DNA of 39,687 nucleotides from Acidimicrobiales bacterium. Lineage in GTDB: Bacteria > Actinomycetota > Acidimicrobiia > Acidimicrobiales > JAKAVM01. The stretch lies in contig DAIDIS010000065.1 in the NCBI GenBank assembly GCA_027451785.1, forward strand, positions 1 through 39,687, read 5' to 3'. Shown here in pieces: positions 15,192-22,727 of the stretch (within the stretch, counting starts at the first letter, position 1; each line of letters starts with the position of its first letter). The position numbers and the translations under genes are program-made. The notes beneath the pieces were generated by a model. That model was not told the origin of the DNA. It made no database searches and was given only the letters and a program-made list of their open reading frames with translations.

Positions 15192-17804
15192 TCAATGAGA
15201 CTCACCGGCGGCTGCTATGGGCGCCAGGAACTCATAATCCGGATTGAGCATCGATAGCCGACCGTGATGTTCGCATACCCTAGCCTTGGCCACCAATTTT
15301 GCTCCGGGAGCGATTCCCGGGACCTCCGATCGACCGACGAATACTAGAGGCAAACTCCCTGTTGAGTCGTCCAACAAGCACTCAAGGCTCTGTACTCCTG
15401 CCCAAGGTTGGATCCGTACGGACTTTACTCTACCCGCGACCTTGACTTTCTGCCTGTATCTGACCGTCCCGATAGCTACGGCACCGGGCACCAGGACAAA
15501 CTCGCTACCTTCCAGAACATCCCTGCTCTTGGATGGCAACGTTCCCGATGGAATCTGACCAGGAATTCCGCGCCTTTGCCTGGGAGCGGATGGCGCCGAA
15601 GCATCCTCTCTGCGGCGCCTGAGCACTGGCTCAACTCCAGGTGGTTCACCTTCGGTTACCAGGGAAGATTGCTTCGCTTCATGATCTTGGGGTCCTGCTT
15701 GCCTTTGGAACTCGCTTCCGGCGTCACCGACGGGTGTGTCGACATCAGCACCAGATCCCGCTCGCTCGGAGGTGCCGGCAGGAACCAGCTCGGAATCGCG
15801 CTGCCTGCGATCGTGCCTGGGGTCGGAAAACATCGCCTGGCGGCGGGCAACCGAACGAGAGATCGCATTCTTGCCCAGGTGGAACGGGATGATCGTCGCA
15901 TTCACATTGGTTAGAAGCGCCACACCTTCCGCAATTCGGTCAGCGGTCCTGTCGTGCAATAGCCGACTCCAGATCCTGTCATACGAACGACGGGGCAAAA
16001 GGATGGATACGGCAGTCTGGTTGTCCGATGTTAGGTCACCGGCATAGTCGAGAGTCGCTCTAACCAGTCGACGGTCCGGGCACTCGACGAGTTCCAGGGG
16101 GAACCTGGATACCATCAGCCGCCTCCACGACGACGAAAGTGCCTGTGCCCTAGCGGCATCGATTACGAAGTGGACGGCGTGAAGCTCGTCGGGGTTCAGC
16201 GAGCGGGCATATCGGATCGCCTGGAGGGAAGCCAGGTCGAAACTGTCAATCATGACCACGACTGCGTGTCTCCTGATTGGAGGAACGTCCGCTACCCTCG
16301 GGGCCCCTTCTTCCAGCTCTTCGGACTCGATCTCGTACTGGCGGTGAAGGCGTATAAAGAAATAGACCAGCAACGGCATGAGGATCACTACAACCCAAGC
16401 TCCAGAGGTGAACTTGGTGACGATGAACACCAGACCCACGATCGCCGAAAGCACCGCTGCCGAGAAGTTAATTGCAAGGCTTCGCTTCCAGTGCGGCTGC
16501 TTTGCGACCAAGTGGTGCTTTACCATCCCGGCACCGGCCATTGTGAAGCCGGTGAACACACCGATGGCGTAAAGCGAAATCAGGACATCCAGAGATCCGC
16601 CGGCTACAACGATCAAAACCACCGCCACCAGAGTTAGGACGATTATTCCGTTCGAGAAGACCAAGCGATGGCCTCTGCGCATCAGCTGGCGAGGAAGGAA
16701 CGAATCCTTCGCCGCGAAGCTGGCGAGGAAAGGAAACCCCGTAAAGCTGGTGTTTGCGGCCAAGACGAGGATGAACATGGTGCCGGCCTGCAACAGGTAA
16801 TACATCAAGTGGCCGAAGGCACTGGTGCCGTAAACCGCTTCGCCTATCTGGGAAAGCACCGATGGCGACCCTGTTGAGAACGGAAGCGGGTGCGCCTTGG
16901 AGGACAGGAAGGACACCCCAAGGAAGAGCGTACCCAGGATGAGCGCCATTGCAGCGAGCGTCTGCCGAGCGTGGCGCACCTGAGGTTTCCGGAAGACGCT
17001 CACTCCATTGGAGATCGCCTCGGTACCGGTGAGCGCCGACCCTCCGTTGGCAAAGGCCGCCAGCATTGCAAAGACAGACACGCCCATGAGAAGACCAGAG
17101 CCAGGGTGGCCGAACTTGATCTGGCCCACTCCGGAAACTCGATGTGCCACCAGCGTGCCGTTGAAGTACTTGAACACGCCGACGCCGAGCAATATCGCCA
17201 TATTGGCAATGAAGAAGAAGGTCGGAAGGGCGAAGATCCGGCCTGCCTCCTTGATGCCTCTCAGGTTCCCGAAGGCGATCAAGAGTACGAACCCGACGGA
17301 GATCTCAACCGTATACGGCCTAAGCTGGGCAAATGCGGAGGTAAGTGCGTCAGTCCCCGACACGATCGACACGGCAACCGTCAACGTGTAATCGATCAAC
17401 AACGCAGCGGTGGCCACCTGCGCCACATTCAGCCCGAAATTCTCACGGCTGACGACGTAAGCGCCGCCCGCCTTGGGGTAGGCCTTGATCACCTCTTGAT
17501 AAGACAGGGTGACAAAAAGCAACACCACCAGCACTGCCCCAGTTACAGGCATCACCAGAGAAAATGCTGCGACGCCAGCGGCAGCCACCAGCTTTCCCAG
17601 AATCTGTTCAGTGGCATATGCACACGAGGACATCACGTCTGACGAGAGAATCGCGAGGGCCGTCGGCTTTCCGATGGTCTGTTCCTCCAGCTCATCCGAC
17701 ACCAAAGGCTTGCCGAGCAACCTGTCTTTTAGCCGGTAGCGGATGTTCTCGGGGATGAGGACCGCAGAGCGGGCCTCTTCGCTTCTGGCAGCGTCGGAAG
17801 GCAT
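15192..17804 (-). CDS. APC-superfamily permease (KimA/YdaO-like) fused to USP-like and OB-fold domains
   Basis: 870 aa from ATG 17804 (TTG 17810 also possible). Residues about 45-490 form an APC transporter with about 12 helices; the start of helix 1 (ALAILSSDVMSSCAYATEQIL) resembles KimA/YdaO-type K+ importers. About 515-655 is a cytoplasmic universal-stress-protein-like domain (RRHAVVVMIDSFDLASLQAI near its start). A low-complexity charged linker of about 110 residues leads to an OB fold in the last 100 residues (GTVRYRQKVKVAGRVKSVRI, then GRLSMLNPDYEF). Divergent from two TrkA-type genes 95 bp away, the same arrangement as M. tuberculosis Rv2690c-Rv2692, where an OB-fold protein (Rv2694c, as I recall) is separate. 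K+ uptake is likely; amino acid transport is the alternative. Confidence 0.82.
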   Translation of the reverse strand: MPSDAARSEEARSAVLIPENIRYRLKDRLLGKPLVSDELEEQTIGKPTALAILSSDVMSSCAYATEQILGKLVAAAGVAAFSLVMPVTGAVLVVLLFVTLSYQEVIKAYPKAGGAYVVSRENFGLNVAQVATAALLIDYTLTVAVSIVSGTDALTSAFAQLRPYTVEISVGFVLLIAFGNLRGIKEAGRIFALPTFFFIANMAILLGVGVFKYFNGTLVAHRVSGVGQIKFGHPGSGLLMGVSVFAMLAAFANGGSALTGTEAISNGVSVFRKPQVRHARQTLAAMALILGTLFLGVSFLSSKAHPLPFSTGSPSVLSQIGEAVYGTSAFGHLMYYLLQAGTMFILVLAANTSFTGFPFLASFAAKDSFLPRQLMRRGHRLVFSNGIIVLTLVAVVLIVVAGGSLDVLISLYAIGVFTGFTMAGAGMVKHHLVAKQPHWKRSLAINFSAAVLSAIVGLVFIVTKFTSGAWVVVILMPLLVYFFIRLHRQYEIESEELEEGAPRVADVPPIRRHAVVVMIDSFDLASLQAIRYARSLNPDELHAVHFVIDAARAQALSSSWRRLMVSRFPLELVECPDRRLVRATLDYAGDLTSDNQTAVSILLPRRSYDRIWSRLLHDRTADRIAEGVALLTNVNATIIPFHLGKNAISRSVARRQAMFSDPRHDRRQRDSELVPAGTSERAGSGADVDTPVGDAGSEFQRQAGPQDHEAKQSSLVTEGEPPGVEPVLRRRREDASAPSAPRQRRGIPGQIPSGTLPSKSRDVLEGSEFVLVPGAVAIGTVRYRQKVKVAGRVKSVRIQPWAGVQSLECLLDDSTGSLPLVFVGRSEVPGIAPGAKLVAKARVCEHHGRLSMLNPDYEFLAPIAAAGESH

Positions 17805-17874
17805 TTCCAATTAGTTAAACACGCGGATCGTGTGCCTGGCGAATATCGCCCGGCAAGCCTGAGTTGTGCGATAG

Positions 17875-17884
17875 CCGATATCGG
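17875..17884. promoter_or_regulatory. 10-bp palindrome in the permease/trkA divergent promoter region
   Basis: CCGATATCGG is a perfect palindrome 16 bp before the first trkA-type start and 71 bp before the permease start, so one bound regulator could affect both genes. The gap (95 bp) is too short for a ydaO-type c-di-AMP riboswitch. Confidence 0.35.
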
Positions 17885-17899
17885 TGTTGCATTGAGCAC

Positions 17900-18571
17900 G
17901 TGAAAATAATCGTGGTCGGCTGCGGGAGAGTCGGATCTGAGCTTGCGTCTTCGCTGGTTGGGAGAGGCCACGAAGTCTCGATTCTCGACAAGAACGCCCG
18001 TGCATTCAGGCGACTGCCGGAAGGATGGAACGGCAAGACAGTCATCGGGTTCGGGTTCGACAAGTTCCACTTGGAAGAAGCAGGTGCTCACGAGGCGGAT
18101 GCCCTGGCGGCTGTAACCAGTGGAGATAACTCAAACATTCTGACCGCCCGTATCGCCAGGGAGACGTATCGGATTCCTGCCGTCGTCGCCCGAATCTATG
18201 ACCCCCGACGAGCTGCGATCTACCAGCGCCTTGGTATTCCTACGGTTGCCACGGTCACCTGGACTACAGACCAGGTGATGAGAAGACTCCTTCCGGACGC
18301 TTCGCCCACCGAATGGACCGATGCGACGGGAACACTGGGCCTTCTGGAACGTGACCTGCCTGCACACTGGGCTGGACGGAACCTGTCGGAACTGAACATT
18401 GACGACCGGGCAAGTGTCATCTCGGTCGTTAGGTCCGGCGAGGCGAAGTTATTCGGAGGAGACATGATCGGCAAGGAAGGTGACATCGTCCATCTCGCCG
18501 TAGCCACCGGATTCGTGGAGAAGCTTGACGAGTTCCTGGCCAGTGGTATCAAGCCGGCGGCGATACATTGA
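17900..18571 (+). CDS. trkA: TrkA-type K+ uptake regulatory protein (first of pair, CeoB-like)
   Basis: Cytoplasmic nucleotide-gated regulator of K+ transport. The RCK-N Rossmann domain opens at the start (KIIVVGCGRVGSEL, GxGxxG), with an acidic residue at the end of strand 2 (ILDKN) for nucleotide binding; a TrkA-C-like domain fills about residues 135-215. GTG 17900 was chosen because it places the Rossmann strand at the N-terminus; the frame is open upstream to 17864 but the added residues are not protein-like. Its TGA stop overlaps the TTG start of the next trkA by 4 nt (TTGA). Tandem trkA genes divergent from an APC permease are a conserved actinobacterial arrangement. Confidence 0.9.
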   Translation: MKIIVVGCGRVGSELASSLVGRGHEVSILDKNARAFRRLPEGWNGKTVIGFGFDKFHLEEAGAHEADALAAVTSGDNSNILTARIARETYRIPAVVARIYDPRRAAIYQRLGIPTVATVTWTTDQVMRRLLPDASPTEWTDATGTLGLLERDLPAHWAGRNLSELNIDDRASVISVVRSGEAKLFGGDMIGKEGDIVHLAVATGFVEKLDEFLASGIKPAAIH

Positions 18572-19230
18572 AAGTGATAATCGCCGGTGCAGGCAATGTA
18601 GGCATGTTCATCGCGGGAGACCTGCGAAACGCCGGCCATGACGTCCTGGTAATGGAGTTGGAACCGGAAATAGTCGCCAAATTGACGCCGCCTCCAGGTG
18701 TTGAGCTCTTCACCGGTGACGCATGCGAAGTGAACACGCTCTATGAAGCGGGCGTTGACGAGGCCGACGTAGTCGTTGCGGCCACCGGAGACGACGAAGA
18801 CAACTTGGTCATATCTCTATTGGCCAAGCAGGAATTCGCGGTTCCAAGGGTTGTTGCAAGAGTCAATCACCCGAAGAACCACTGGCTCTTCAACGAGACT
18901 TGGGGAGTCGATGTATCCGTTTCCGCCCCCCACCTACTCTCCGCCTTGGTGGAAGAGGCGGTATCGGTGGGTGCGCTGGTCAGGCTTCTGCAATTCGAGA
19001 ACTCTGAGGCACGGCTGGTCGAGGTCACTTTGGCCGAGTCCTCGCCGGCGGCCGGTAAGGCGATTGAGGATCTTGACCTACCGAGGGATGCGAGCATTGT
19101 GGCAATCGTCCGAGACTCGAACGTGGTTGTTCCAAGGCCCGACACTGTCTTGGAAATAGGTAACGAGGTCCTGGTCCTGGTGACCGAGGAATCAGAGCAG
19201 ACGGTGAAGTCCTTACTCATCGGGGCCTAA
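18568..19230 (+). CDS. trkA: TrkA-type K+ uptake regulatory protein (second of pair, CeoC-like)
   Basis: Second RCK protein, 220 aa. VIIAGAGNVGMFIA gives the GxGxxG dinucleotide site, with Glu at the end of strand 2 (VMELE); NLVISLLAKQ and VVARVNHP are typical RCK-N segments, and a TrkA-C domain lies at about 135-218. The TTG start overlaps the upstream stop, so the two proteins are translationally coupled and probably form a hetero-oligomer. No TrkH/KtrB channel gene is in the window; the permease encoded divergently is the likely partner. It ends 2 bp from the convergent RsbW-like gene. Confidence 0.9.
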   Translation: MKVIIAGAGNVGMFIAGDLRNAGHDVLVMELEPEIVAKLTPPPGVELFTGDACEVNTLYEAGVDEADVVVAATGDDEDNLVISLLAKQEFAVPRVVARVNHPKNHWLFNETWGVDVSVSAPHLLSALVEEAVSVGALVRLLQFENSEARLVEVTLAESSPAAGKAIEDLDLPRDASIVAIVRDSNVVVPRPDTVLEIGNEVLVLVTEESEQTVKSLLIGA

Positions 19231-19232
19231 GC

Positions 19233-19790
19233 TCAATCGGCGCCACGCTGAGGCGGCCCAAAACGACCCCGGGAGTGACTGGGTCTCGCTTTGCCCAAGG
19301 TCATTTCAACTGTCGTGCCATCCGGTCCTGACTCAAATCTTGCCGAGTCGACTAAGGCTCTGATCAATGCGATCCCGCGCCCACTCATTGTCTCCAGAGG
19401 GTCACCCAAGGCAAAGCTGCTTTGAGGGTCGAACCCGGGTCCTTTATCTTTGACGCGAACGGTGACGAAGGTCTCCTCCTCGGTCCAGGTAATGCGCACG
19501 ACCTCATCAACCGAAGGCACAGCAGGTCCCACAGATCCCCCATAACCCCCGGAATCCTGAGGACCCTCGGTTGGACGATTCAGCGAAGAATGCATCGACC
19601 TTTTCGCTTCATAAGCCCCAATTGAGTTTGAGCAGGCTTCCGAGACCGCAAGCTTGAGGTCGTCGACTTTCGACTGCCTAATCCTGGCCGTTGATGCTGC
19701 TAGATGCCCTATTACTTGCCGAGCTAGAGATACGTAGCACAGGTTGCAGGGGATCGTTATTTCCACGCGGACGGGAAAGCGATCACTCAC
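19233..19790 (-). CDS. RsbW-like anti-sigma factor / serine-kinase-type ATPase
   Basis: GHKL ATP-binding protein of the anti-sigma (HATPase_c_2) class, 185 aa. N-box DDLKLAVSEACSNSI, G1-box VKDKGPGFDP and G2-box GRGIALIRALVDSARF are intact. A roughly 35-residue Gly/Ser/Pro-rich insertion separates the N- and G1-boxes. GTG 19790 is chosen because GGAAGG lies 7 nt upstream and the N-terminal strand then starts correctly; the open frame runs to 19940 into the neighbouring gene. No cognate anti-anti-sigma gene or alternative sigma factor is adjacent, so its target is unknown. Confidence 0.8.
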   Translation of the reverse strand: MSDRFPVRVEITIPCNLCYVSLARQVIGHLAASTARIRQSKVDDLKLAVSEACSNSIGAYEAKRSMHSSLNRPTEGPQDSGGYGGSVGPAVPSVDEVVRITWTEEETFVTVRVKDKGPGFDPQSSFALGDPLETMSGRGIALIRALVDSARFESGPDGTTVEMTLGKARPSHSRGRFGPPQRGAD

Positions 19791-19817
19791 AGTCAAACCT
19801 TCCCCTCTCACCACCTC

Positions 19818-19823
19818 TATTAT
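19818..19823 (+). promoter_or_regulatory. -10 box for a leaderless HAD-phosphatase transcript
   Basis: TATTAT is followed by exactly 7 nt and then GTG 19831, so transcription should begin at the start codon. There is no Shine-Dalgarno sequence. A clear -35 box is not visible. Confidence 0.55.
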
Positions 19824-19830
19824 CACTCTT

Positions 19831-20640
19831 GTGGAGGCTGCGTTCTTCGATCTTGACAAGACTGTTATTGCAAAAGCGTCGATTGCCGCTTTTGGTAGGC
19901 CGATGTACCACGAAGGCCTCATTTCCAGGCGCACGATCATACGGGGGCTTTATGCCCAGCTCGTTTATATGCACCTCGGTGCATCCGAGCAAAAGCTCTC
20001 AAGGATCAGAGAGTCTGTGCTGGCACTCGCCAAGGGCTGGGATCGGGAGCAGGTCTCGGAATTGGTCGCAGAGACTATGGAGAAGGTAATCGACCCGATC
20101 GTCTACGCAGAGGCCCTTGAGTTGATCAGCGAACATAGGCGTGCTGGAAGGAAAGTCGTGATGGTCTCAGCAGCACCTGAAGAGATCGTCATACCACTCA
20201 GCACTTACTTAGGGTTCGACCAAGCCATAGCTTCGCGCCCCAAGGTAGACGACTCGGGTAAGTACACGGGCGAAATGGACTTCTACGCATATGGGCCGTT
20301 CAAGGCGGCTGCGATCCGCGCAATGGCTTCTCGCGAAGGAATCGATCTGGCGAGTTCCTATGCTTATTCGGATTCCTACACGGATGTCCCGATGTTGGAA
20401 ACAGTAGGGAACCCAGTTGCCGTGAACCCCGACAGGGTGCTTCAGAAGCTGGCCAAAGATCGCGAATGGGAAATCCGCAATTTCAACAGGCCGGTCCGCC
20501 TGGTTCAACGGGTACCCGTCCCCGATACCAGGTTCGTAATGGCAGCTGTATTCGCCGCAACCTTGATTGCCACGCTGGTAATTGGGTGGAAGCTCGGATC
20601 CAAGAGGCGGACGGCCCAATCCTGGGCAACGTCCGCCTAA
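19831..20640 (+). CDS. HAD-IB family phosphatase with C-terminal membrane anchor
   Basis: HAD hydrolase of the SerB-like IB class, 269 aa. Motif I FFDLDKTV (nucleophile D7, acid D9), motif II MVSAAP (Ser) and motif IV YSDSYTDVPML are intact; a helical cap follows motif I. One hydrophobic helix near the C-terminus (FVMAAVFAATLIATLVIGW) followed by basic residues suggests a single-pass anchor with a cytoplasmic tail. GTG 19831 is set by the -10 box 7 nt upstream; the open frame extends to 19744 but overlaps the divergent RsbW-like gene. Substrate unknown; similar proteins in actinobacteria are annotated as phosphoserine-phosphatase-like or lysophospholipid-related. Confidence 0.85.
   Translation: MEAAFFDLDKTVIAKASIAAFGRPMYHEGLISRRTIIRGLYAQLVYMHLGASEQKLSRIRESVLALAKGWDREQVSELVAETMEKVIDPIVYAEALELISEHRRAGRKVVMVSAAPEEIVIPLSTYLGFDQAIASRPKVDDSGKYTGEMDFYAYGPFKAAAIRAMASREGIDLASSYAYSDSYTDVPMLETVGNPVAVNPDRVLQKLAKDREWEIRNFNRPVRLVQRVPVPDTRFVMAAVFAATLIATLVIGWKLGSKRRTAQSWATSA
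20605..20638 (+). terminator. Hairpin overlapping the end of the HAD gene
   Basis: AGGCGGAC (20605-20612) pairs with GTCCGCCT (20631-20638), with an inner GCCCA/TGGGC stem. Only AAAA follows, so it lacks the U-tract of a canonical terminator, but the position at the stop codon suggests 3'-end formation. Confidence 0.4.
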
Positions 20641-20671
20641 AAGTCCGGCCTAGCTTTTCAAGAGGCTGCGA

Positions 20672-20746
20672 TTACCCAGTACGCAGCTTCTTGGCTGCTA
20701 CGAATCCCAAACCGACCAAAATTGCGAGGAGAAGCATCTTCTTCAT
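20672..20746 (-). CDS. Tiny membrane peptide downstream of the sigma factor gene
   Basis: A 24-codon frame, ATG 20746 to TAA 20672. The product has a Met-Lys-Lys start, about 16 hydrophobic residues and a Lys-Lys-Leu-Arg end, the layout of a single-helix peptide. It begins 45 bp after the sigma-factor stop in the same direction. The positive-inside pattern on both ends and the intact start/stop make it more than chance, but the ribosome site (AGG 3 nt before ATG) is weak. Similar very short membrane peptides exist in actinobacteria; function unknown. Confidence 0.45.
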   Translation of the reverse strand: MKKMLLLAILVGLGFVAAKKLRTG

Positions 20747-20791
20747 GGGCCTAATCTACCTTCTTGGTGTGTTAGTTGCTCGATAGCCAGG

Positions 20792-21739
20792 CTATACGGT
20801 CAACAGGTCCCTTGCGCCCGTATCGCTGGACGGATGGCGCAGCTTCGACATAGCCCTGGCCTCGATCTGGCGAATTCTCTCCCTGGTTAGGTTGAAGTGC
20901 TCGCCAACCTCTTCAAGCGTCCTGGGCTCGCCCCTGTCCAAGCCGAAGCGAAGCCTGAGAATTTCACGCTCACGCTCGTCGAGCGGAGAGAGCAGCCGGG
21001 ATATCTCCATCGGCAGGAGCGAGGTCGAAGCTACCTCAAAGGGTGACTCTGCAGACCTGTCCTCTACGACGTCGCCAAGTTCAGCGTCGCCATCCTCTCG
21101 GAGTGGCTCCGAAAGCGATAGCGGTTCGGCCCTGAAGCGAAGCGCCTCGACGAGCTTGTCCTCTGGCATCTCAACCTCAGCACTCAGTTCCACCAAGGTC
21201 GCCGGGCGTCCAAGCTTCAGCTCAAGGCGGGCCTGGGCTTTCTGAACCCTTGCAAGGGTGTCGCCGGCATGTACGGGCAGACGGATGGTTCGCCCCGTGT
21301 TGGCTATACCGCGGGTGATTGCCTGCCTGATCCACCAAGTTGCATAGGTCGAGAACTTGAACCCCTTGCGCCAGTCAAACTTCTCGACGGCATGCATAAG
21401 GCCCAGGTTCCCCTCTTGGATCAAGTCCAGTAGAGGAAGGCCGGAAGCCTGGTACTTCTTGGCTATCGAAACGACGAGGCGCAGGTTCGACTGGACGAAG
21501 GTTTGTTGCGCGTCCTCTCCTGCCTTCACCTGGCGCCGATATTCGCGCTTCTTTGCCGCAGTTAATTCCTTGCCGTTCTTGTCGAGCTCTGCAGTCGCCG
21601 TGGCTCCAGCCTCGATGGCCTGGGCCAACCGGACTTCATCGTCCTTCGTAAGCAAGGGGTACTGACCAATATCGGTCAGATAGAGGCGTACTAGATCCTC
21701 CTCGTCCCTTTCGACCCTTTCCTTTGCCACTGCTCTCAC
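20792..21739 (-). CDS. Sigma-70 family RNA polymerase sigma factor (principal-type, no region 1.1)
   Basis: 315 aa. Region 1.2 (DLVRLYLTDIGQYPLLTKDDE) is near residue 15, region 2 (NLRLVVSIAKKY, DLIQEGNLGLMHAVEKFDW, FSTYATWWIRQAI) at about 85-145, region 3 at about 155-235, and region 4 with ERERILR-like and TLEEVGEHFNLTRERIRQIE segments at about 245-305. All parts needed for -35 and -10 recognition are intact, and the sequence is of the RpoD/HrdB/SigB type. The short N-terminus suggests a group 2 (SigB-like) factor, but it could be the primary sigma of this lineage. GTG 21739 has AAAGAGGT directly upstream; GTG 21730 is an alternative. Confidence 0.93.
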   Translation of the reverse strand: MRAVAKERVERDEEDLVRLYLTDIGQYPLLTKDDEVRLAQAIEAGATATAELDKNGKELTAAKKREYRRQVKAGEDAQQTFVQSNLRLVVSIAKKYQASGLPLLDLIQEGNLGLMHAVEKFDWRKGFKFSTYATWWIRQAITRGIANTGRTIRLPVHAGDTLARVQKAQARLELKLGRPATLVELSAEVEMPEDKLVEALRFRAEPLSLSEPLREDGDAELGDVVEDRSAESPFEVASTSLLPMEISRLLSPLDEREREILRLRFGLDRGEPRTLEEVGEHFNLTRERIRQIEARAMSKLRHPSSDTGARDLLTV

Positions 21740-22148
21740 AGACCTCTTTCCCTCTCTATGCCCAAAAAAATTTGTGCATTCCCAAACGTAACGAGAATCT
21801 ATTTTCTCGAATACTTATATATCCAGGTGGAAAGCAATCCGAACCCAATCTGTCAGGCTCGTTCTTGCCGAATCCCCCTCTGGACGGGCAACTCCGGAAA
21901 TCCTTCTGCGCACTCGGGCTGGCTGACGCCAACCTAAAAGGGCGGAAATCGCGATTACCGTGATGCCGACTAGCTGGAGTGACTTCTCTTTTCGCCGATG
22001 GTCTCTCGCCGCGCGACCCCTTGGAATGGCTTGCGAGCCGACCAAATGGTCTCACTTACTGGCTGAAGACTTGCTGACAACTACGTCACCAAAAAAGACG
22101 CTTGGCCCTTGTTGCTACCCCGTTTCCCTTCTCGAAGTCACACCTTCT
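21740..22148. other. 409-bp gap between the sigma factor gene and the nadE-coupled gene
   Basis: No convincing gene in either strand. The minus-strand promoter of the sigma factor should lie here; a TATAAG at 21814-21819 (minus) is a candidate -10 without a good -35. AATCGCGATT at 21947-21956 is a 10-bp palindrome. A run of six T on the minus strand at 22091-22096 could end the nadE transcript, but the hairpin before it is weak. Confidence 0.4.
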
Positions 22149-22727
22149 TTACATTTTACCTGTCGAGTCAATATGCATTTCTGGGAAACTCGGCCCGACT
22201 GCTCCACTGTCATAAAAATCCTGGTAGGAGTCGATTTCTGAGTATGCCGACCGTGTTTCGCCATCAAGAAGCACGGCAATCCTGGAAGTCAAATCCAGGG
22301 GTTCCGGGTAACACCCAAGTAATCGCTGGTACCAAGGAATAAATTCACCGTACCTGGCCGAGATCCTCGGTCCCGTTTCTGCTAGCCGCCCAAGCCCTTG
22401 AGTTGCGGACGACAATGCCGCGCTGAACTCCCCGACGGGGGGAACGAACGAAGATCTTCCCCCAAGCTGGGGAACGTCGGGTACCCAACTTTTCAGGTAG
22501 TCGGCAAGCTTGAAGTGGTAAAGCGAGAAGGCATGGAAGTGAACTTTCGCCGATGCGTTTGCTTCCGACATGGCCCAGTTTCCGAGAATTTCAAAGCTCT
22601 TCAAAGCAAGCCAGCAATGCAGGCCGACCAGCGTTGCATTGTCGACCAGCGTAAGACGACCACTTACTTCACCACCTAATTTCGGGACTCGGCCATTTTT
22701 CTCCGAGGCTTCGATTCCTTGTCCCAC
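22149..22727 (-). CDS. Unknown protein translationally coupled to nadE
   Basis: 192 aa, not recognised. GTG 22727 directly follows the TGA stop of nadE (TGAGTG), a strong sign of coupled expression. The predicted protein is mostly helical in its first 110 residues (VGLHCWLALKSFEILGNW and AKVHFHAFSLYHFKLADYLK are amphipathic) and has several histidines, but no clear catalytic motif, signal peptide or membrane helix. Base composition is similar to nadE. It might be an accessory factor of NAD metabolism or simply share the transcript. Confidence 0.55.
   Translation of the reverse strand: MGQGIEASEKNGRVPKLGGEVSGRLTLVDNATLVGLHCWLALKSFEILGNWAMSEANASAKVHFHAFSLYHFKLADYLKSWVPDVPQLGGRSSFVPPVGEFSAALSSATQGLGRLAETGPRISARYGEFIPWYQRLLGCYPEPLDLTSRIAVLLDGETRSAYSEIDSYQDFYDSGAVGPSFPEMHIDSTGKM

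Noticed and set aside
16890..17642. 250-codon plus-strand frame
   Set aside because: Antisense to the permease gene; low-complexity composition.
17805..17899. Possible ydaO/kimA c-di-AMP riboswitch before the permease
   Set aside because: Only 95 bp separate the divergent starts, too short for that riboswitch plus promoters, and no matching conserved core was seen.
21756..22055. 99-codon minus-strand frame in the gap upstream of the sigma gene
   Set aside because: Arg/Ser/Pro-rich with no ribosome site or family; it would also occupy the sigma gene promoter region.
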